Shown piece after piece: positions 1 to 9,480 of a stretch of DNA of 64,000 nt; position 1 is the stretch's first letter, and each line of letters starts with the position of its first letter. The notes under the pieces are model-generated. The model searched no databases. It had not been told where the DNA came from and worked only from the letters and a program-made list of their open reading frames with translations. Where the stretch lies: contig SVPL01000002.1 of NCBI GenBank assembly GCA_015065925.1, positions 31,313 to 95,312 on the forward strand, in the 5' to 3' direction. This DNA comes from Oscillospiraceae bacterium (GTDB taxonomy: Bacteria; Bacillota; Clostridia; Oscillospirales; Acutalibacteraceae). The translations under genes and the position numbers were made by a program.

Positions 1-179
1 GCCTCAGACATAAGCTTAATAGCTTTTGCAGCACCTGCGGCACGGAATGTAACCTCAGCCACGGGAACACCGCCGTCACAAAGAGCTTTTGCAAGACCTG
101 CAGCATCTTTTTCGGGGTTGTTGAGCTTTATAACAGGAACAACACCAACACTTGAAATTTTTTCGAAAATAGAATCCAT
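1..179 (-). CDS. eda: KDPG/KHG aldolase, N-terminal part (runs off window)
   Basis: Reverse-strand translation MDSIFEKISSVGVVPVIKLNNPEKDAAGLAKALCDGGVPVAEVTFRAAGAAKAIKLMSEA resembles Eda N-terminus; GGAGG upstream of ATG. Confidence 0.8.
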   Translation of the reverse strand, partial: MDSIFEKISSVGVVPVIKLNNPEKDAAGLAKALCDGGVPVAEVTFRAAGAAKAIKLMSE

Positions 180-199
180 TTTTTAACCTCCATTTATTA

Positions 200-228
200 T
201 TGACAGAATAAACTACAAGGAGTATAAT
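200..228 (+). promoter_or_regulatory. consensus sigma-A promoter TTGACA-17-TATAAT
   Basis: TTGACA 200-205, TATAAT 223-228, upstream of the AraC gene. Confidence 0.6.
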
Positions 229-302
229 CTAAATGTATTTTAACATACTATCCCCTGTTTTTCGCTAATTATATTACCTAATTTGCAAACTATATTACGA
301 AG

Positions 303-1220
303 GTGATTTTTATGAACGATTTTTTTGCCAATGGCGCAAAAGCTTCTAAATCAATTGGCAGTATTCAAGATTTAAGCGGAAATATGCTTCTTAAAATGTG
401 GAACGCAGAGGTTCCGGCAGGTAAACTGTTGTTTCAACATCATAGTCATACCTGCTTCGAAATAACGGTAGTTGATTTTGGAAGTGGAGTTTACACCACA
501 AATAATAAAAGCTATAATATGTCACCAGGTGATATTTTTGTTTTTTCAAGCAATGAATACCATTGTATTACCGAGGTTGGTGATAAAGGCTTAAAATTAA
601 CCAATATGCACTTTGAACCACGATATTTATGGGGTAATTATACAGATAGCTTCAGTGAAGCAAATATAAATTTCTGTTTTGGTCATAGTGATGCTTTTGA
701 AAACAAAATTCCGTCGAAAAAGGCAAATATAATATATAGTTATGTTGAAGAAATAAAAAAAGAGCTTAATAGTAAAGAAAGTGAATATCAACTTCAGGTA
801 AAATCCTTGCTAAATCTATTACTGATAAATCTTGTAAGAAATTTCAACTATTCTGATCAAGAAATATCGGTAAACTCTCTGCAATTTAAAAGCTTACAAC
901 ATATTTTAAACTATATTGATGAACATTTTACTGAAAAGTTATACCTTGACGAGCTTGCCGAAAAAGCAGGGATGAGCCCAAATTACTTTTCATCTTTTTT
1001 TAAAAAAATCAGCGGTATTTCACTTTGGGATTATATAAGCAACAAAAGAATAAATATGGCAGTACAGCTTTTACGCGAAAACGGATTGGGTAAAAATATT
1101 TTAGAAATTGCCACCCTTTGCGGATTTAACAATACTACACACTTCAATAAAATGTTCAAACGCATTACAGGAATGACTCCGACCGAATACAAAAAAAATA
1201 CATATTTGATGATACATTAA
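303..1220 (+). CDS. AraC family transcriptional regulator (start may be ATG 312)
   Basis: Cupin-like N-terminus plus C-terminal double HTH (LYLDELAEKAGMSPNYFSSFFKKISGISLWDYI...ITGMTPTEYKK). Confidence 0.9.
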   Translation: MIFMNDFFANGAKASKSIGSIQDLSGNMLLKMWNAEVPAGKLLFQHHSHTCFEITVVDFGSGVYTTNNKSYNMSPGDIFVFSSNEYHCITEVGDKGLKLTNMHFEPRYLWGNYTDSFSEANINFCFGHSDAFENKIPSKKANIIYSYVEEIKKELNSKESEYQLQVKSLLNLLLINLVRNFNYSDQEISVNSLQFKSLQHILNYIDEHFTEKLYLDELAEKAGMSPNYFSSFFKKISGISLWDYISNKRINMAVQLLRENGLGKNILEIATLCGFNNTTHFNKMFKRITGMTPTEYKKNTYLMIH

Positions 1221-1224
1221 AAGC

Positions 1225-1256
1225 TAAAAGCCCTGTGGATAGTCACAGAGCTTTTA
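1225..1256. terminator. hairpin terminator between convergent genes
   Basis: TAAAAGCcCTGTG/CACAGaGCTTTTA inverted repeat. Confidence 0.6.
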
Positions 1257-1296
1257 ATTATAAAGATTTATTATTAGACTCATTAGAATAGTCAAC

Positions 1297-2427
1297 TTAT
1301 TTTTCTAATTCTTCATAAACCAAACTTCTTATTGCTTTATGAACATTAGAATAAGCATATGAACAGCCTAACACATGTTGTGCATAGAAAATCGACAAAT
1401 GATTTTCGGTATCGATTAAACAGTACGAACCTGCGGCGCCATCCCAACCAAATTCGCCAAAGGGCGCAGTTGTATGCTCAATATCTTTATCCATTAAGGT
1501 TCTTACGCCCATACCGTAACCGTAACCTTTGTTATGAGTAGCACTTCTGAATGTTTTTAAGGCAGCTTCGTTTAATTGGTTTGTTTTCATAAGCTCAACC
1601 GTTTCGGGCTTTAAAATTCTATAGCCACTCTTACTTTCTCCACAAGCTAATGCGTCAACAAATTTGGTATAGTCAGCAAGTGTGGAAATAAGACCGGCAC
1701 CACCACTTTCGTAATTTTCAGAAAGGGTATACACACAAGTAGCCGCCTGAGGAATTGCGGTGAAGGTTGCGGGATCAACACGATACTGTTGTTTCATTCT
1801 TGATAGTACATCATCAGTAGCAACAAATGTTGTATCTTTCATACCTAAAGGCGCAAAAATAACCTCATTTAAATATTCAGAAAACTTTTTACCCGACGCA
1901 ACCTCAACAACTGCGGCTAGAATATCGTGACAAAGACTATAGTGGAAATTATCACCCGGCTCAAATTCTAAAGGCATTTGAGCAATTGCAGAAACGATTT
2001 CGCGTGTAGAGGCTTGTCGGTTGCTTTCTCTGATAACCTTTTGAATACTCTCATAACCAAAAAAGTATGTAAATCCACCCTGCATAGAAAACAAATGACG
2101 AACAGTTAGTGTTTTTTTAGCGGGGACTTTTCCATTATCGCCGTTTCTTACATAAAGCTCGGCAAATTCGGGTAAATATTTTGAAACTGGTTCGTTAAGT
2201 AATATTTTGCCTTCTTCAACCAAACGCAAAGCTGCAGTACAGGTTATAACCTTAGTAGCCGAAAAAAGAAAATATGTATCTTTATTTGCCTCATTTAAAT
2301 CATAATTAGGTTTTGTAAAAGCGTTTTTGTAAATGCACTCGTGGTCCTTAAAAACTGCAATTTCGCAATCAGGAATTAAATTGTGGTCTAAATTTTTTAA
2401 ATAATTAGTAAGCTTTGAAAAATCCAT
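1297..2427 (-). CDS. beta-lactamase-family serine hydrolase
   Basis: SATK (SxxK) and YSL motifs; class C/esterase-like fold signature. Confidence 0.85.
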   Translation of the reverse strand: MDFSKLTNYLKNLDHNLIPDCEIAVFKDHECIYKNAFTKPNYDLNEANKDTYFLFSATKVITCTAALRLVEEGKILLNEPVSKYLPEFAELYVRNGDNGKVPAKKTLTVRHLFSMQGGFTYFFGYESIQKVIRESNRQASTREIVSAIAQMPLEFEPGDNFHYSLCHDILAAVVEVASGKKFSEYLNEVIFAPLGMKDTTFVATDDVLSRMKQQYRVDPATFTAIPQAATCVYTLSENYESGGAGLISTLADYTKFVDALACGESKSGYRILKPETVELMKTNQLNEAALKTFRSATHNKGYGYGMGVRTLMDKDIEHTTAPFGEFGWDGAAGSYCLIDTENHLSIFYAQHVLGCSYAYSNVHKAIRSLVYEELEK

Positions 2428-2438
2428 ATTAAACTCTC

Positions 2439-3533
2439 CTATAAAACAAGCTTCATATCACCGTCTTTTATCCACTTTAGTTTACGCATTGTTTCGGTAA
2501 AGAAAAATGCCATTAAAGCGGGTAAAATAAAATGCATAACAACTATTTCTAACAAAACAATCCAAGCAGATACCCCTTCGGCTGTCATAGTTTGGAATGT
2601 TGTAATTTGACCTACAAATCCACAAGTACCCATACCTGAACCGGTTGCATTATTAGTCATTTTTAAAAGACAGGTAGAAACAGGTCCTAAAATCGCACTT
2701 GTAAGAATGGCGGGCAACCAAATAATTGGCTTTTTAACAATATTTGGCACCTGAAGCATACTTGTTCCAATACCTTGGGCAAATACACCGCCAAGTTTAT
2801 TTTCACGATAGCTTGCAAAAGCGAAGCCAATCATATTAGCACAACAACCTATAGTAGCGGCTCCGGCGGCAACTCCGTTAAGACCAAGAATTACGCCAAT
2901 AGCGGCAGAACTGATTGGAAGTGTAAGCACCATACCCATAATTACCGAAACAACTATGCCCATAATAAAGGGCTGCTGAACTGTACCCCAGTTAATTAAA
3001 TTACCGAGCTCAGTCATAACTGCGGAAATTGGAGGCCCAACCAGAATACCAACAATAGCTCCCGAAGCAATAGTTACAATAGGTGTTAAAATAATGTCTA
3101 TTTTTGTTTTTCCTGCAACAAGATGCCCAACCTCAATGGCAACATAAGCGGCTAAAAAAGCGCCTAAAGGCTCACCGGGGCCGGAATATGTAACAGCTCC
3201 ATTTAAAAACACAGTACCTGCTATAATTTTGGTTGCAAAAGCACCAATCATACCTGCCGTCATAGCAGAAATTGCGACTGCAGGAGGTTCTTTGAATTTA
3301 GTTGCAACACCGGCACCAATTCCCGCACCTGTTAAGGATGAAGCAACTTTTCCTACAACTGTAATATAATATCCAACTGTTGAGTTTAAATAGGAGCTTA
3401 CAAGTCCACCAATTTGAGTTAAAATTGTGCCGATAATAAGTGTAGAAAAAAGACCAAGCGCCATACCGCTAAGACCATCAATAAAAAAACGATTTAGCCA
3501 TTTTTTAATAGCGCCCATAATTATCACCTTCAA
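2439..3533 (-). CDS. PTS-EIIC type membrane protein (PTS_EIIC_2-like)
   Basis: Gly/Ala-rich multi-TM protein, FIDGLSGMALGLFSTLIIGTI. Confidence 0.65.
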   Translation of the reverse strand: MKVIIMGAIKKWLNRFFIDGLSGMALGLFSTLIIGTILTQIGGLVSSYLNSTVGYYITVVGKVASSLTGAGIGAGVATKFKEPPAVAISAMTAGMIGAFATKIIAGTVFLNGAVTYSGPGEPLGAFLAAYVAIEVGHLVAGKTKIDIILTPIVTIASGAIVGILVGPPISAVMTELGNLINWGTVQQPFIMGIVVSVIMGMVLTLPISSAAIGVILGLNGVAAGAATIGCCANMIGFAFASYRENKLGGVFAQGIGTSMLQVPNIVKKPIIWLPAILTSAILGPVSTCLLKMTNNATGSGMGTCGFVGQITTFQTMTAEGVSAWIVLLEIVVMHFILPALMAFFFTETMRKLKWIKDGDMKLVL

Positions 3534-3649
3534 AATTCAACTTAATTTTTCTTAATTATAATTAACTCTCCAAAATCTGTCAATAGTAATAACATAAATA
3601 TTATTTAACAAAATAAAAATACTTTTGTAGATAATAATAAAGCGTCACC

Positions 3650-4063
3650 CTATTTTATAGACCTTAAATAATCTTCCAAAATCATAGTTGCAGCCACGGC
3701 ATCGACAATAGCCTTTCGCTTTTTGCCACGAGTATTAGTGGCATTAAGGGCGTGATGAGCCGAAACGGTTGTGCATCGTTCGTCCCACATAACAACTTCC
3801 CCGTTTTTGAAGCCTGAACGAATTTTTTCAGCCAATTCCGTACACTCTTGCGCTTTGAAGCCAAAGGAACCATCCATATTTTTTGGTAATCCAACAACAA
3901 TTTTTTCTGCTCCTGCATTTTGGGCTTCTAAAAGTATTTTCTCAATAAGCTTATCTTTATTCCATTCATTGATTACAGTTCTTGGAAAGGCAAATCCCTC
4001 ACCTATATCCGAAACAGCAATACCGGTTCGGGCATCACCTAAATCAACAGACATAATAATCAT
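3650..4063 (-). CDS. ruvX: Holliday junction resolvase-like RuvX/YqgF
   Basis: MSVDLGDARTGIAVSD...VVGLPKNMDGSFG...DERCTTVSA. Confidence 0.93.
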   Translation of the reverse strand: MIIMSVDLGDARTGIAVSDIGEGFAFPRTVINEWNKDKLIEKILLEAQNAGAEKIVVGLPKNMDGSFGFKAQECTELAEKIRSGFKNGEVVMWDERCTTVSAHHALNATNTRGKKRKAIVDAVAATMILEDYLRSIK

Positions 4064-4758
4064 TATTTATCCTCACTTGCAGATTTAATTATCGGTTTAT
4101 TTGCAAACATACTTGTTATACGGCTTTTTTGAGGTAGACATTCCTCAGGAAGATGCGAAACATCATTAAAAATTAAAATTTCAGGAAGCAAATCAATGCT
4201 TTCAAAACGCAAATGAAAAACACCTGTATTATCTGCCCAAGCTACGGTGTTCAGCTGCTCAATAGGTCTTCCAAGTGCATTGCAGATAATATTACGAATT
4301 GTACATCCATGGGAAGCAAGAAAAATTGTTTTTCCATCATTATCAGCAATTATTTTTTTAACAGCCTTCCAAGAACGAACATAAACACTGCGCATTGACT
4401 CTCCGCCTTTGGGATGAAAATTATGGGGTTCAATACTCCAATCATACTCAAGCTCCGGGCGAGTTATGGGAAAATCAACCCAAGATATACCCTCGATTTC
4501 TCCCCCATCAATTTCAATCAAATCATCTACCCTTGTAATCGGTAGATTATGATATTTATTAGCGGCAGCAGCCGTTAAATAAGCCCTTCTTAGCGGACTT
4601 GAATAAACAGCATCAGGCTTAATGTTTTTAAACCTTTCGGCTAAATATTCGAGTTGTTTTTCACCTAAATCTGTAATATCGCAGTCAGAAACACCTTGAA
4701 AGGTTCTATCTCGGTTACCAACCGCTTCACAATGTCTGATTATATATAAATCCGTCAT
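4063..4758 (-). CDS. histidine phosphatase family protein
   Basis: IIRHCEAVGN and SSPLRRAYLTA motifs. Confidence 0.88.
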   Translation of the reverse strand: MTDLYIIRHCEAVGNRDRTFQGVSDCDITDLGEKQLEYLAERFKNIKPDAVYSSPLRRAYLTAAAANKYHNLPITRVDDLIEIDGGEIEGISWVDFPITRPELEYDWSIEPHNFHPKGGESMRSVYVRSWKAVKKIIADNDGKTIFLASHGCTIRNIICNALGRPIEQLNTVAWADNTGVFHLRFESIDLLPEILIFNDVSHLPEECLPQKSRITSMFANKPIIKSASEDK

Positions 4759-4824
4759 AAAATCACACCTTAAAAATTATATCTAGAATTATACCACACA
4801 TATCAGAAAATTGCAATAAAAAAC

Positions 4825-4845
4825 GGCTACCTATTTTCGGTAGCC
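4825..4845 (-). terminator. terminator downstream of spoVM
   Basis: GGCTACC/GGTAGCC stem followed by T-run on minus strand. Confidence 0.7.
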
Positions 4846-4859
4846 ATTTATCTGAAATG

Positions 4860-4943
4860 TTATTCTTTATCTTTTTTAATACCAAAAATCATTCTTAAAA
4901 ATCCGCTTAATATTTTAGGACTTTTTACTACAACGATCTTCAT
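4860..4943 (-). CDS. spoVM: stage V sporulation protein SpoVM (27 aa)
   Basis: MKIVVVKSPKILSGFLRMIFGIKKDKE; GGAGGC ribosome-binding site upstream; resembles B. subtilis SpoVM MKFYTIKLPKFLGGIVRAMLGSFRKD. Confidence 0.88.
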   Translation of the reverse strand: MKIVVVKSPKILSGFLRMIFGIKKDKE

Positions 4944-4963
4944 AATAATCGCCTCCAAAAAAA

Positions 4964-5110
4964 TTAACATTTAATACAACAAATGCCCATGTATATCATA
5001 GCGACGGCTAACACCAATACTATAACCTTTAAAGGACAAAAGAACGCTACAATAAGCCCAACACCAAAGTAAATTATGTATACCGGTGACTTTCGGTTTC
5101 GTCTTCGCAT
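4964..5110 (-). CDS. small membrane protein (48 aa)
   Basis: MRRRNRKSPVYIIYFGVGLIVAFFCPLKVIVLVLAVAMIYMGICCIKC with GGGCGG upstream; start shifted from the supplied ORF. Confidence 0.65.
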   Translation of the reverse strand: MRRRNRKSPVYIIYFGVGLIVAFFCPLKVIVLVLAVAMIYMGICCIKC

Positions 5111-5192
5111 ATAACCACCGCCCTTCAATACAGTATACGCACCTAAACAAAATGTGTGATTTTTCAAAAATATACTGAATTGAGCATAAAAA

Positions 5193-5220
5193 ATAAGCGA
5201 TTTGAAATTCAAACCGCTTA
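5193..5220 (-). terminator. terminator after DMT-family transporter
   Basis: AAGCGGTTTGAATTTCAAATCGCTT followed by T-run on minus strand. Confidence 0.6.
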
Positions 5221-5225
5221 AAATA

Positions 5226-6128
5226 TTATTTAGTTTTGGGTTTCATCATTAGAACAGAGCCAACAAAAACCAAGGGAATTGCAACCCACACATACCAGTT
5301 AATGGCCTCGATTTTGCCTGTAAAGATTAAAGAAATTAACACTGCGGCAAAGGGAGCCAATATCGGCTTAATCAGGAATGCAGATGAGGCAATTGTTGCA
5401 GAGCCAAACTCAATAGCTTTGAAAAACGCGGCATAACCAACACCTGTAACTATAACACCTAAATAAGCAAGCACACCCCAATTTAAGGCGCAATCACCAG
5501 AGCTTGGAATAATGTTAATACCGCTTATAAGTAAAATTAAGCCAAGAGCCAAACCACCCATTATAAAGGAGAGAGAATTCTGTACAACACCCGGTACGGC
5601 TTTAATAAATTTTTTGCTTATAACAGTGTAAAGTCCCATGGTTATAGCAGAAAGAAGCGCCAGTGCAATGCTCACGACTCCAACACCGGAAGTAATATTT
5701 GAAGAAACAACAATACCTACTAAACAAAGAAAAATTCCTATCCAACTTTTAACAGGGATTTTTTCCTTAAGAATAATTGATGAAAAAATTGCGGTAAATA
5801 CAGAATTACAACAAAAAATTATTGCGACAACTGCAGTGGAAAGATTTGCTTTTTTAGCCTCTAAAACAGCATATTGCAAAGGCACCATACTTGTTCCAAT
5901 AAGCAATATACTAAGTAAAAATAAAATTAATATGGTTTTACTATTAATAACAACATTTTGCTTTTTTATGGTGGAAACTGCAAAAGGCAATAGAATAATT
6001 CCGCCAATAACAAATCTAATCGCAGTCATCACAGCAGGGTTTATGTCAGCGGCAATCTGACCGCTTACAGGCTCCAAAGTAGCAAAACAAAGAGCCGTAA
6101 TTAAAACAAAAGGAATAGCTTTTTTCAT
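5226..6128 (-). CDS. EamA/DMT family transporter
   Basis: About 10 TM segments with duplicated EamA architecture. Confidence 0.88.
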   Translation of the reverse strand: MKKAIPFVLITALCFATLEPVSGQIAADINPAVMTAIRFVIGGIILLPFAVSTIKKQNVVINSKTILILFLLSILLIGTSMVPLQYAVLEAKKANLSTAVVAIIFCCNSVFTAIFSSIILKEKIPVKSWIGIFLCLVGIVVSSNITSGVGVVSIALALLSAITMGLYTVISKKFIKAVPGVVQNSLSFIMGGLALGLILLISGINIIPSSGDCALNWGVLAYLGVIVTGVGYAAFFKAIEFGSATIASSAFLIKPILAPFAAVLISLIFTGKIEAINWYVWVAIPLVFVGSVLMMKPKTK

Positions 6129-6874
6129 TATTTAACCTTTGCCTCCAAAAATGCTAGAACCTTATCTGCGAAAATTTGATGACCCGTATACTTACAATGT
6201 GAATATCCTTCCATATATTCAAATGTAACATTCTCTTTGGGATAACCAAACATATCTAAAGTTTTTAACATAAGGTGTGTTTGCTCAAGTCTACCGGGCA
6301 TATCATTATCAGCTGCAAATATAATCATAGGCTTAAGTCCCGAATACTGGCGAATATGGAATATTGGTGCGGCTCTGTCAATAATAACCGCACGACTGTC
6401 GATTCCGCGTTCCTTAAGCACATTAAAATGAGTTGTAGGCTGACCTGCATCAAAAACCCAACCTGCAATATTATTAGGTCTTTTTCCGTATCGTGAAAGG
6501 AAAAATTCATCAAATGCGAGCATCATTGTAATGTATCCGCCTGCCGAACTACCACCTACAACCACCTTTTTGGGGTCACCGCCATATTCGGCAATGTGAT
6601 TAATAACATAATCAACACATCTTGCGGCATCATCAATAAAATCGGGATAGGAAGCACCAAAATAAAGTCTGTAATTGGCTTGTACAACGGCATATCCAGC
6701 ATCTATGAGAGTCTGAATAAATGCATATTTACCATCCTTACAACCGCCGGTTATTCCGCCGCCGTGGAAATACACAAATGTTGCAAAATTTTCACGATTT
6801 TCCGGTAAATAAATATCCATTAAATGGTCCCTTTCGGTTAATGTACCGTAACAAATATTTTTAATAACTTCCAT
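6128..6874 (-). CDS. alpha/beta hydrolase (esterase/lipase-like)
   Basis: FVYFHGGGITGG oxyanion-hole motif, GGSSAGG nucleophile elbow; AAGGAG before ATG 6874. Confidence 0.85.
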   Translation of the reverse strand: MEVIKNICYGTLTERDHLMDIYLPENRENFATFVYFHGGGITGGCKDGKYAFIQTLIDAGYAVVQANYRLYFGASYPDFIDDAARCVDYVINHIAEYGGDPKKVVVGGSSAGGYITMMLAFDEFFLSRYGKRPNNIAGWVFDAGQPTTHFNVLKERGIDSRAVIIDRAAPIFHIRQYSGLKPMIIFAADNDMPGRLEQTHLMLKTLDMFGYPKENVTFEYMEGYSHCKYTGHQIFADKVLAFLEAKVK

Positions 6875-6997
6875 AGTAAAACTCCTTATTTGTTTAATAA
6901 ATATGTTTAAATTAATTTTATCACACAATAATAATATATTCAACTATAAAATATTCTATAAAATGATATGCTACAATGTATATTAAGCTCTAAAATA

Positions 6998-7026
6998 TTG
7001 ACACTTTAATTAGCGAATGTTATACT
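6998..7026 (+). promoter_or_regulatory. sigma-A promoter of cysK, TTGACA-17-TATACT
   Basis: Consensus hexamers with 17-nt spacer upstream of AAAGGAG and ATG 7048. Confidence 0.65.
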
Positions 7027-7047
7027 ATACTTAAAGGAGATGTTTAA

Positions 7048-7977
7048 ATGTCAAAAATTTTTACCTCTGTTGAACAATTAATTGGAAACACACCCCTTTT
7101 AGAGTTAAAGAATATTGAAAAAACGCTTAATTTAAAAGCAAAAATCATTGCAAAATTAGAATATTTAAACCCTGCGGGCTCGGTAAAAGACAGAGTTGCC
7201 CTTGAAATGATAAATACTGCCGAAGAAAAAGGTATTTTAACCTCTAATTCGGTTATTATTGAACCAACATCGGGTAATACAGGCATTGGACTTGCCTCTG
7301 TGGCGGCTGCAAGAGGTTATCGCATAATAATTGTTATGCCTGAAACAATGTCAGTTGAACGACGAATTCTTATGAAAGCGTACGGCGCCGAGCTTATCCT
7401 TAGTGATGGCAAAAAAGGTATGTCCGGAGCTATTGAAAAAGCTCAAGAATTGGCTAAAGAAATACCAAACAGTTTTATTGCAGGACAATTTATTAATCCC
7501 GCTAATCCTATTGCCCATATAAAAAATACAGGCCCCGAAATATATAATGATACCGATGGAAATATTGACATTTTTGTAGCCGGTGTAGGTACGGGTGGCA
7601 CAATTACAGGAGTTGGAGAATATTTAAAATCCAAAAACAAAAATGTCGAAGTGGTTGCAGTTGAGCCTGCGGACTCCCCTATTTTATCAAAGAATATCTC
7701 GGGTGCACACAAAATACAAGGTATTGGCGCAGGATTTATCCCCGACATTCTAAATACTAAAATTTATGATAAAATTATAACAGCCACCACAGAAGCATCC
7801 TATGAAGCTGCAAGACTTATGGGAAAAACCGAGGGTGTACTTGTAGGTATTTCATCCGGTGCGGCTTTGTATGCTGCAATTGAGCTTGCGAAATTGCCCG
7901 AAAATGAAAATAAAAACATTGTTGTTTTGCTGCCTGATACAGGTGACAGATATCTTTCAACCGAACTGTTTGAATAA
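7048..7977 (+). CDS. cysK: cysteine synthase A
   Basis: NPAGSVKDRVAL PLP-lysine motif, EPTSGNTGIGLA. Confidence 0.95.
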   Translation: MSKIFTSVEQLIGNTPLLELKNIEKTLNLKAKIIAKLEYLNPAGSVKDRVALEMINTAEEKGILTSNSVIIEPTSGNTGIGLASVAAARGYRIIIVMPETMSVERRILMKAYGAELILSDGKKGMSGAIEKAQELAKEIPNSFIAGQFINPANPIAHIKNTGPEIYNDTDGNIDIFVAGVGTGGTITGVGEYLKSKNKNVEVVAVEPADSPILSKNISGAHKIQGIGAGFIPDILNTKIYDKIITATTEASYEAARLMGKTEGVLVGISSGAALYAAIELAKLPENENKNIVVLLPDTGDRYLSTELFE

Positions 7978-8003
7978 TAAATAATTTTAATATTACAAAT
8001 AGT

Positions 8004-8047
8004 AAAAAGCAGTAATCGAAGATGCTAAAAATTCGATACTGCTTTTT
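8004..8047. terminator. bidirectional terminator
   Basis: AAAAAGCAGTAATCGAA/TTCGATACTGCTTTTT hairpin between convergent genes. Confidence 0.7.
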
Positions 8048-8529
8048 TATACATTAAAAAAGGATGAATATGTATCAATTTCCTCAGTAGATGATCTTAA
8101 AAACTCCAAACATTCTTTATCCTTAGCAAGTAGCTTACCAACCTTTTTTAAAGCTTTAAAAAACTTTGGATTAAAAACTATTTCGTCGCTATGTTTAAGT
8201 AAAGGACATAGCCTGCCGGCTCTATAATCCTTTTCTACAAATACCTTACCATTTTCATCAACTGTAGGGAAAAAAGGAAAAATACGACAAGCTAAAGGCC
8301 TATTTTCTCTATTGCAAGTACCATTACAAACCGCTAATCGCCCGCCGAACTCAGCTTTTTGAATTGGCAATTGGCTTTCTTCATACGGAAAAAGCAACAT
8401 ACCCACATCGTCCCCACCCTTACAGCAAGCACCTTCGCACAAAACCCCACAATCAACGGTCAATGGTGTTAAGTCACCTAATAATTTAAAAATTTTTGAA
8501 TATAGTTTTTTGTAATTCGTAGGTTTCAT
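8047..8529 (-). CDS. cysteine-cluster (YkgJ-like) protein
   Basis: Cys pattern CGVLCEGACCKGG...CNGTCNRENRPLACRIFPF. Confidence 0.6.
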   Translation of the reverse strand: MKPTNYKKLYSKIFKLLGDLTPLTVDCGVLCEGACCKGGDDVGMLLFPYEESQLPIQKAEFGGRLAVCNGTCNRENRPLACRIFPFFPTVDENGKVFVEKDYRAGRLCPLLKHSDEIVFNPKFFKALKKVGKLLAKDKECLEFLRSSTEEIDTYSSFFNV

Positions 8530-8547
8530 TGATTAACACTCCAAAAA

Positions 8548-9480
8548 TTATTTGTGATTTTCAAAAACACCGCCGGAAATAAACTCTCTTATCAAAGAAT
8601 TTTCGGGTACCAGATTAAAATCGATTGATACAAATTTTTCCAACGCATTTTTTGCGTCCATAATATACTCATAATTATCAGCGTTTTCTGGAAGGTCTTT
8701 CAATAATTCTACAATTATATTTCTAAAAATACAAGGTTCATAACTATGAAATGTAAAAAGCTTTACATCCGCCGTATCTTTAAAGCAATAAAGGTATTTT
8801 TCCTCGCCTTTTACAACCGAAGTCCAGAGCTTTAAAGTTTTTAAAGCGTCTGTATTTCTGTAAAGAAAATCCCTAGACATTCGTCTGATTAAACGAAGCT
8901 GCTTACTAGAAAGGAGTTTGTTGTTATTATCGTCATACACAGTGCGGTTAACACTTATATAGATTTTAAGTAAATTGTTTTGATTTAATTCATCGGTAAG
9001 TATAGGATTTAAGGCATGTAAACCTTCTACGATTAAAATCCCGCCATTTGAAATATCAATAGTGTGTTTTTCCTCACGAGATGCGCTAAGAAAACTAAAA
9101 ACAGGAATATTTGTTTTACCATTTGATAAAAGCTGATTAAAACAACGATGAATTTCAGGAATATCCAAAGAATATACCGATTCAAAATCCTTTTCGCCAT
9201 TATCCTGCAAGGGCATTTTATCCATAGGTAAAAAGAAGTGATCAAGGGAAACAACCTCAGCCCGTTTACTATACTTTGAAAGTTTGTTTTTTATAATATG
9301 AGCTGTAGTTGTTTTTCCAGACCCAGATGGACCTGCAATTAAAATTATTTTATATTCTTCGTTTTCGATTATGTTTTTTACTAAATTATTTAGCTCATTA
9401 TCATAATTATGTTCTGCCGTTTCAATAAGGACTTTAGGGTTAGATTGTGCTAAATCGTTAATCTTCGATAGGGTATTCAC
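8548..9480 (-). CDS. uridine kinase-like nucleoside kinase (GTG start proposed)
   Basis: Walker A AGPSGSGKTTTA; GGAGGAG precedes GTG 9480. Confidence 0.8.
   Translation of the reverse strand: MNTLSKINDLAQSNPKVLIETAEHNYDNELNNLVKNIIENEEYKIILIAGPSGSGKTTTAHIIKNKLSKYSKRAEVVSLDHFFLPMDKMPLQDNGEKDFESVYSLDIPEIHRCFNQLLSNGKTNIPVFSFLSASREEKHTIDISNGGILIVEGLHALNPILTDELNQNNLLKIYISVNRTVYDDNNNKLLSSKQLRLIRRMSRDFLYRNTDALKTLKLWTSVVKGEEKYLYCFKDTADVKLFTFHSYEPCIFRNIIVELLKDLPENADNYEYIMDAKNALEKFVSIDFNLVPENSLIREFISGGVFENHK

Noticed and set aside
5638-6060. 140-aa plus-strand ORF inside the DMT transporter gene
   Set aside because: Antisense shadow of a hydrophobic protein.
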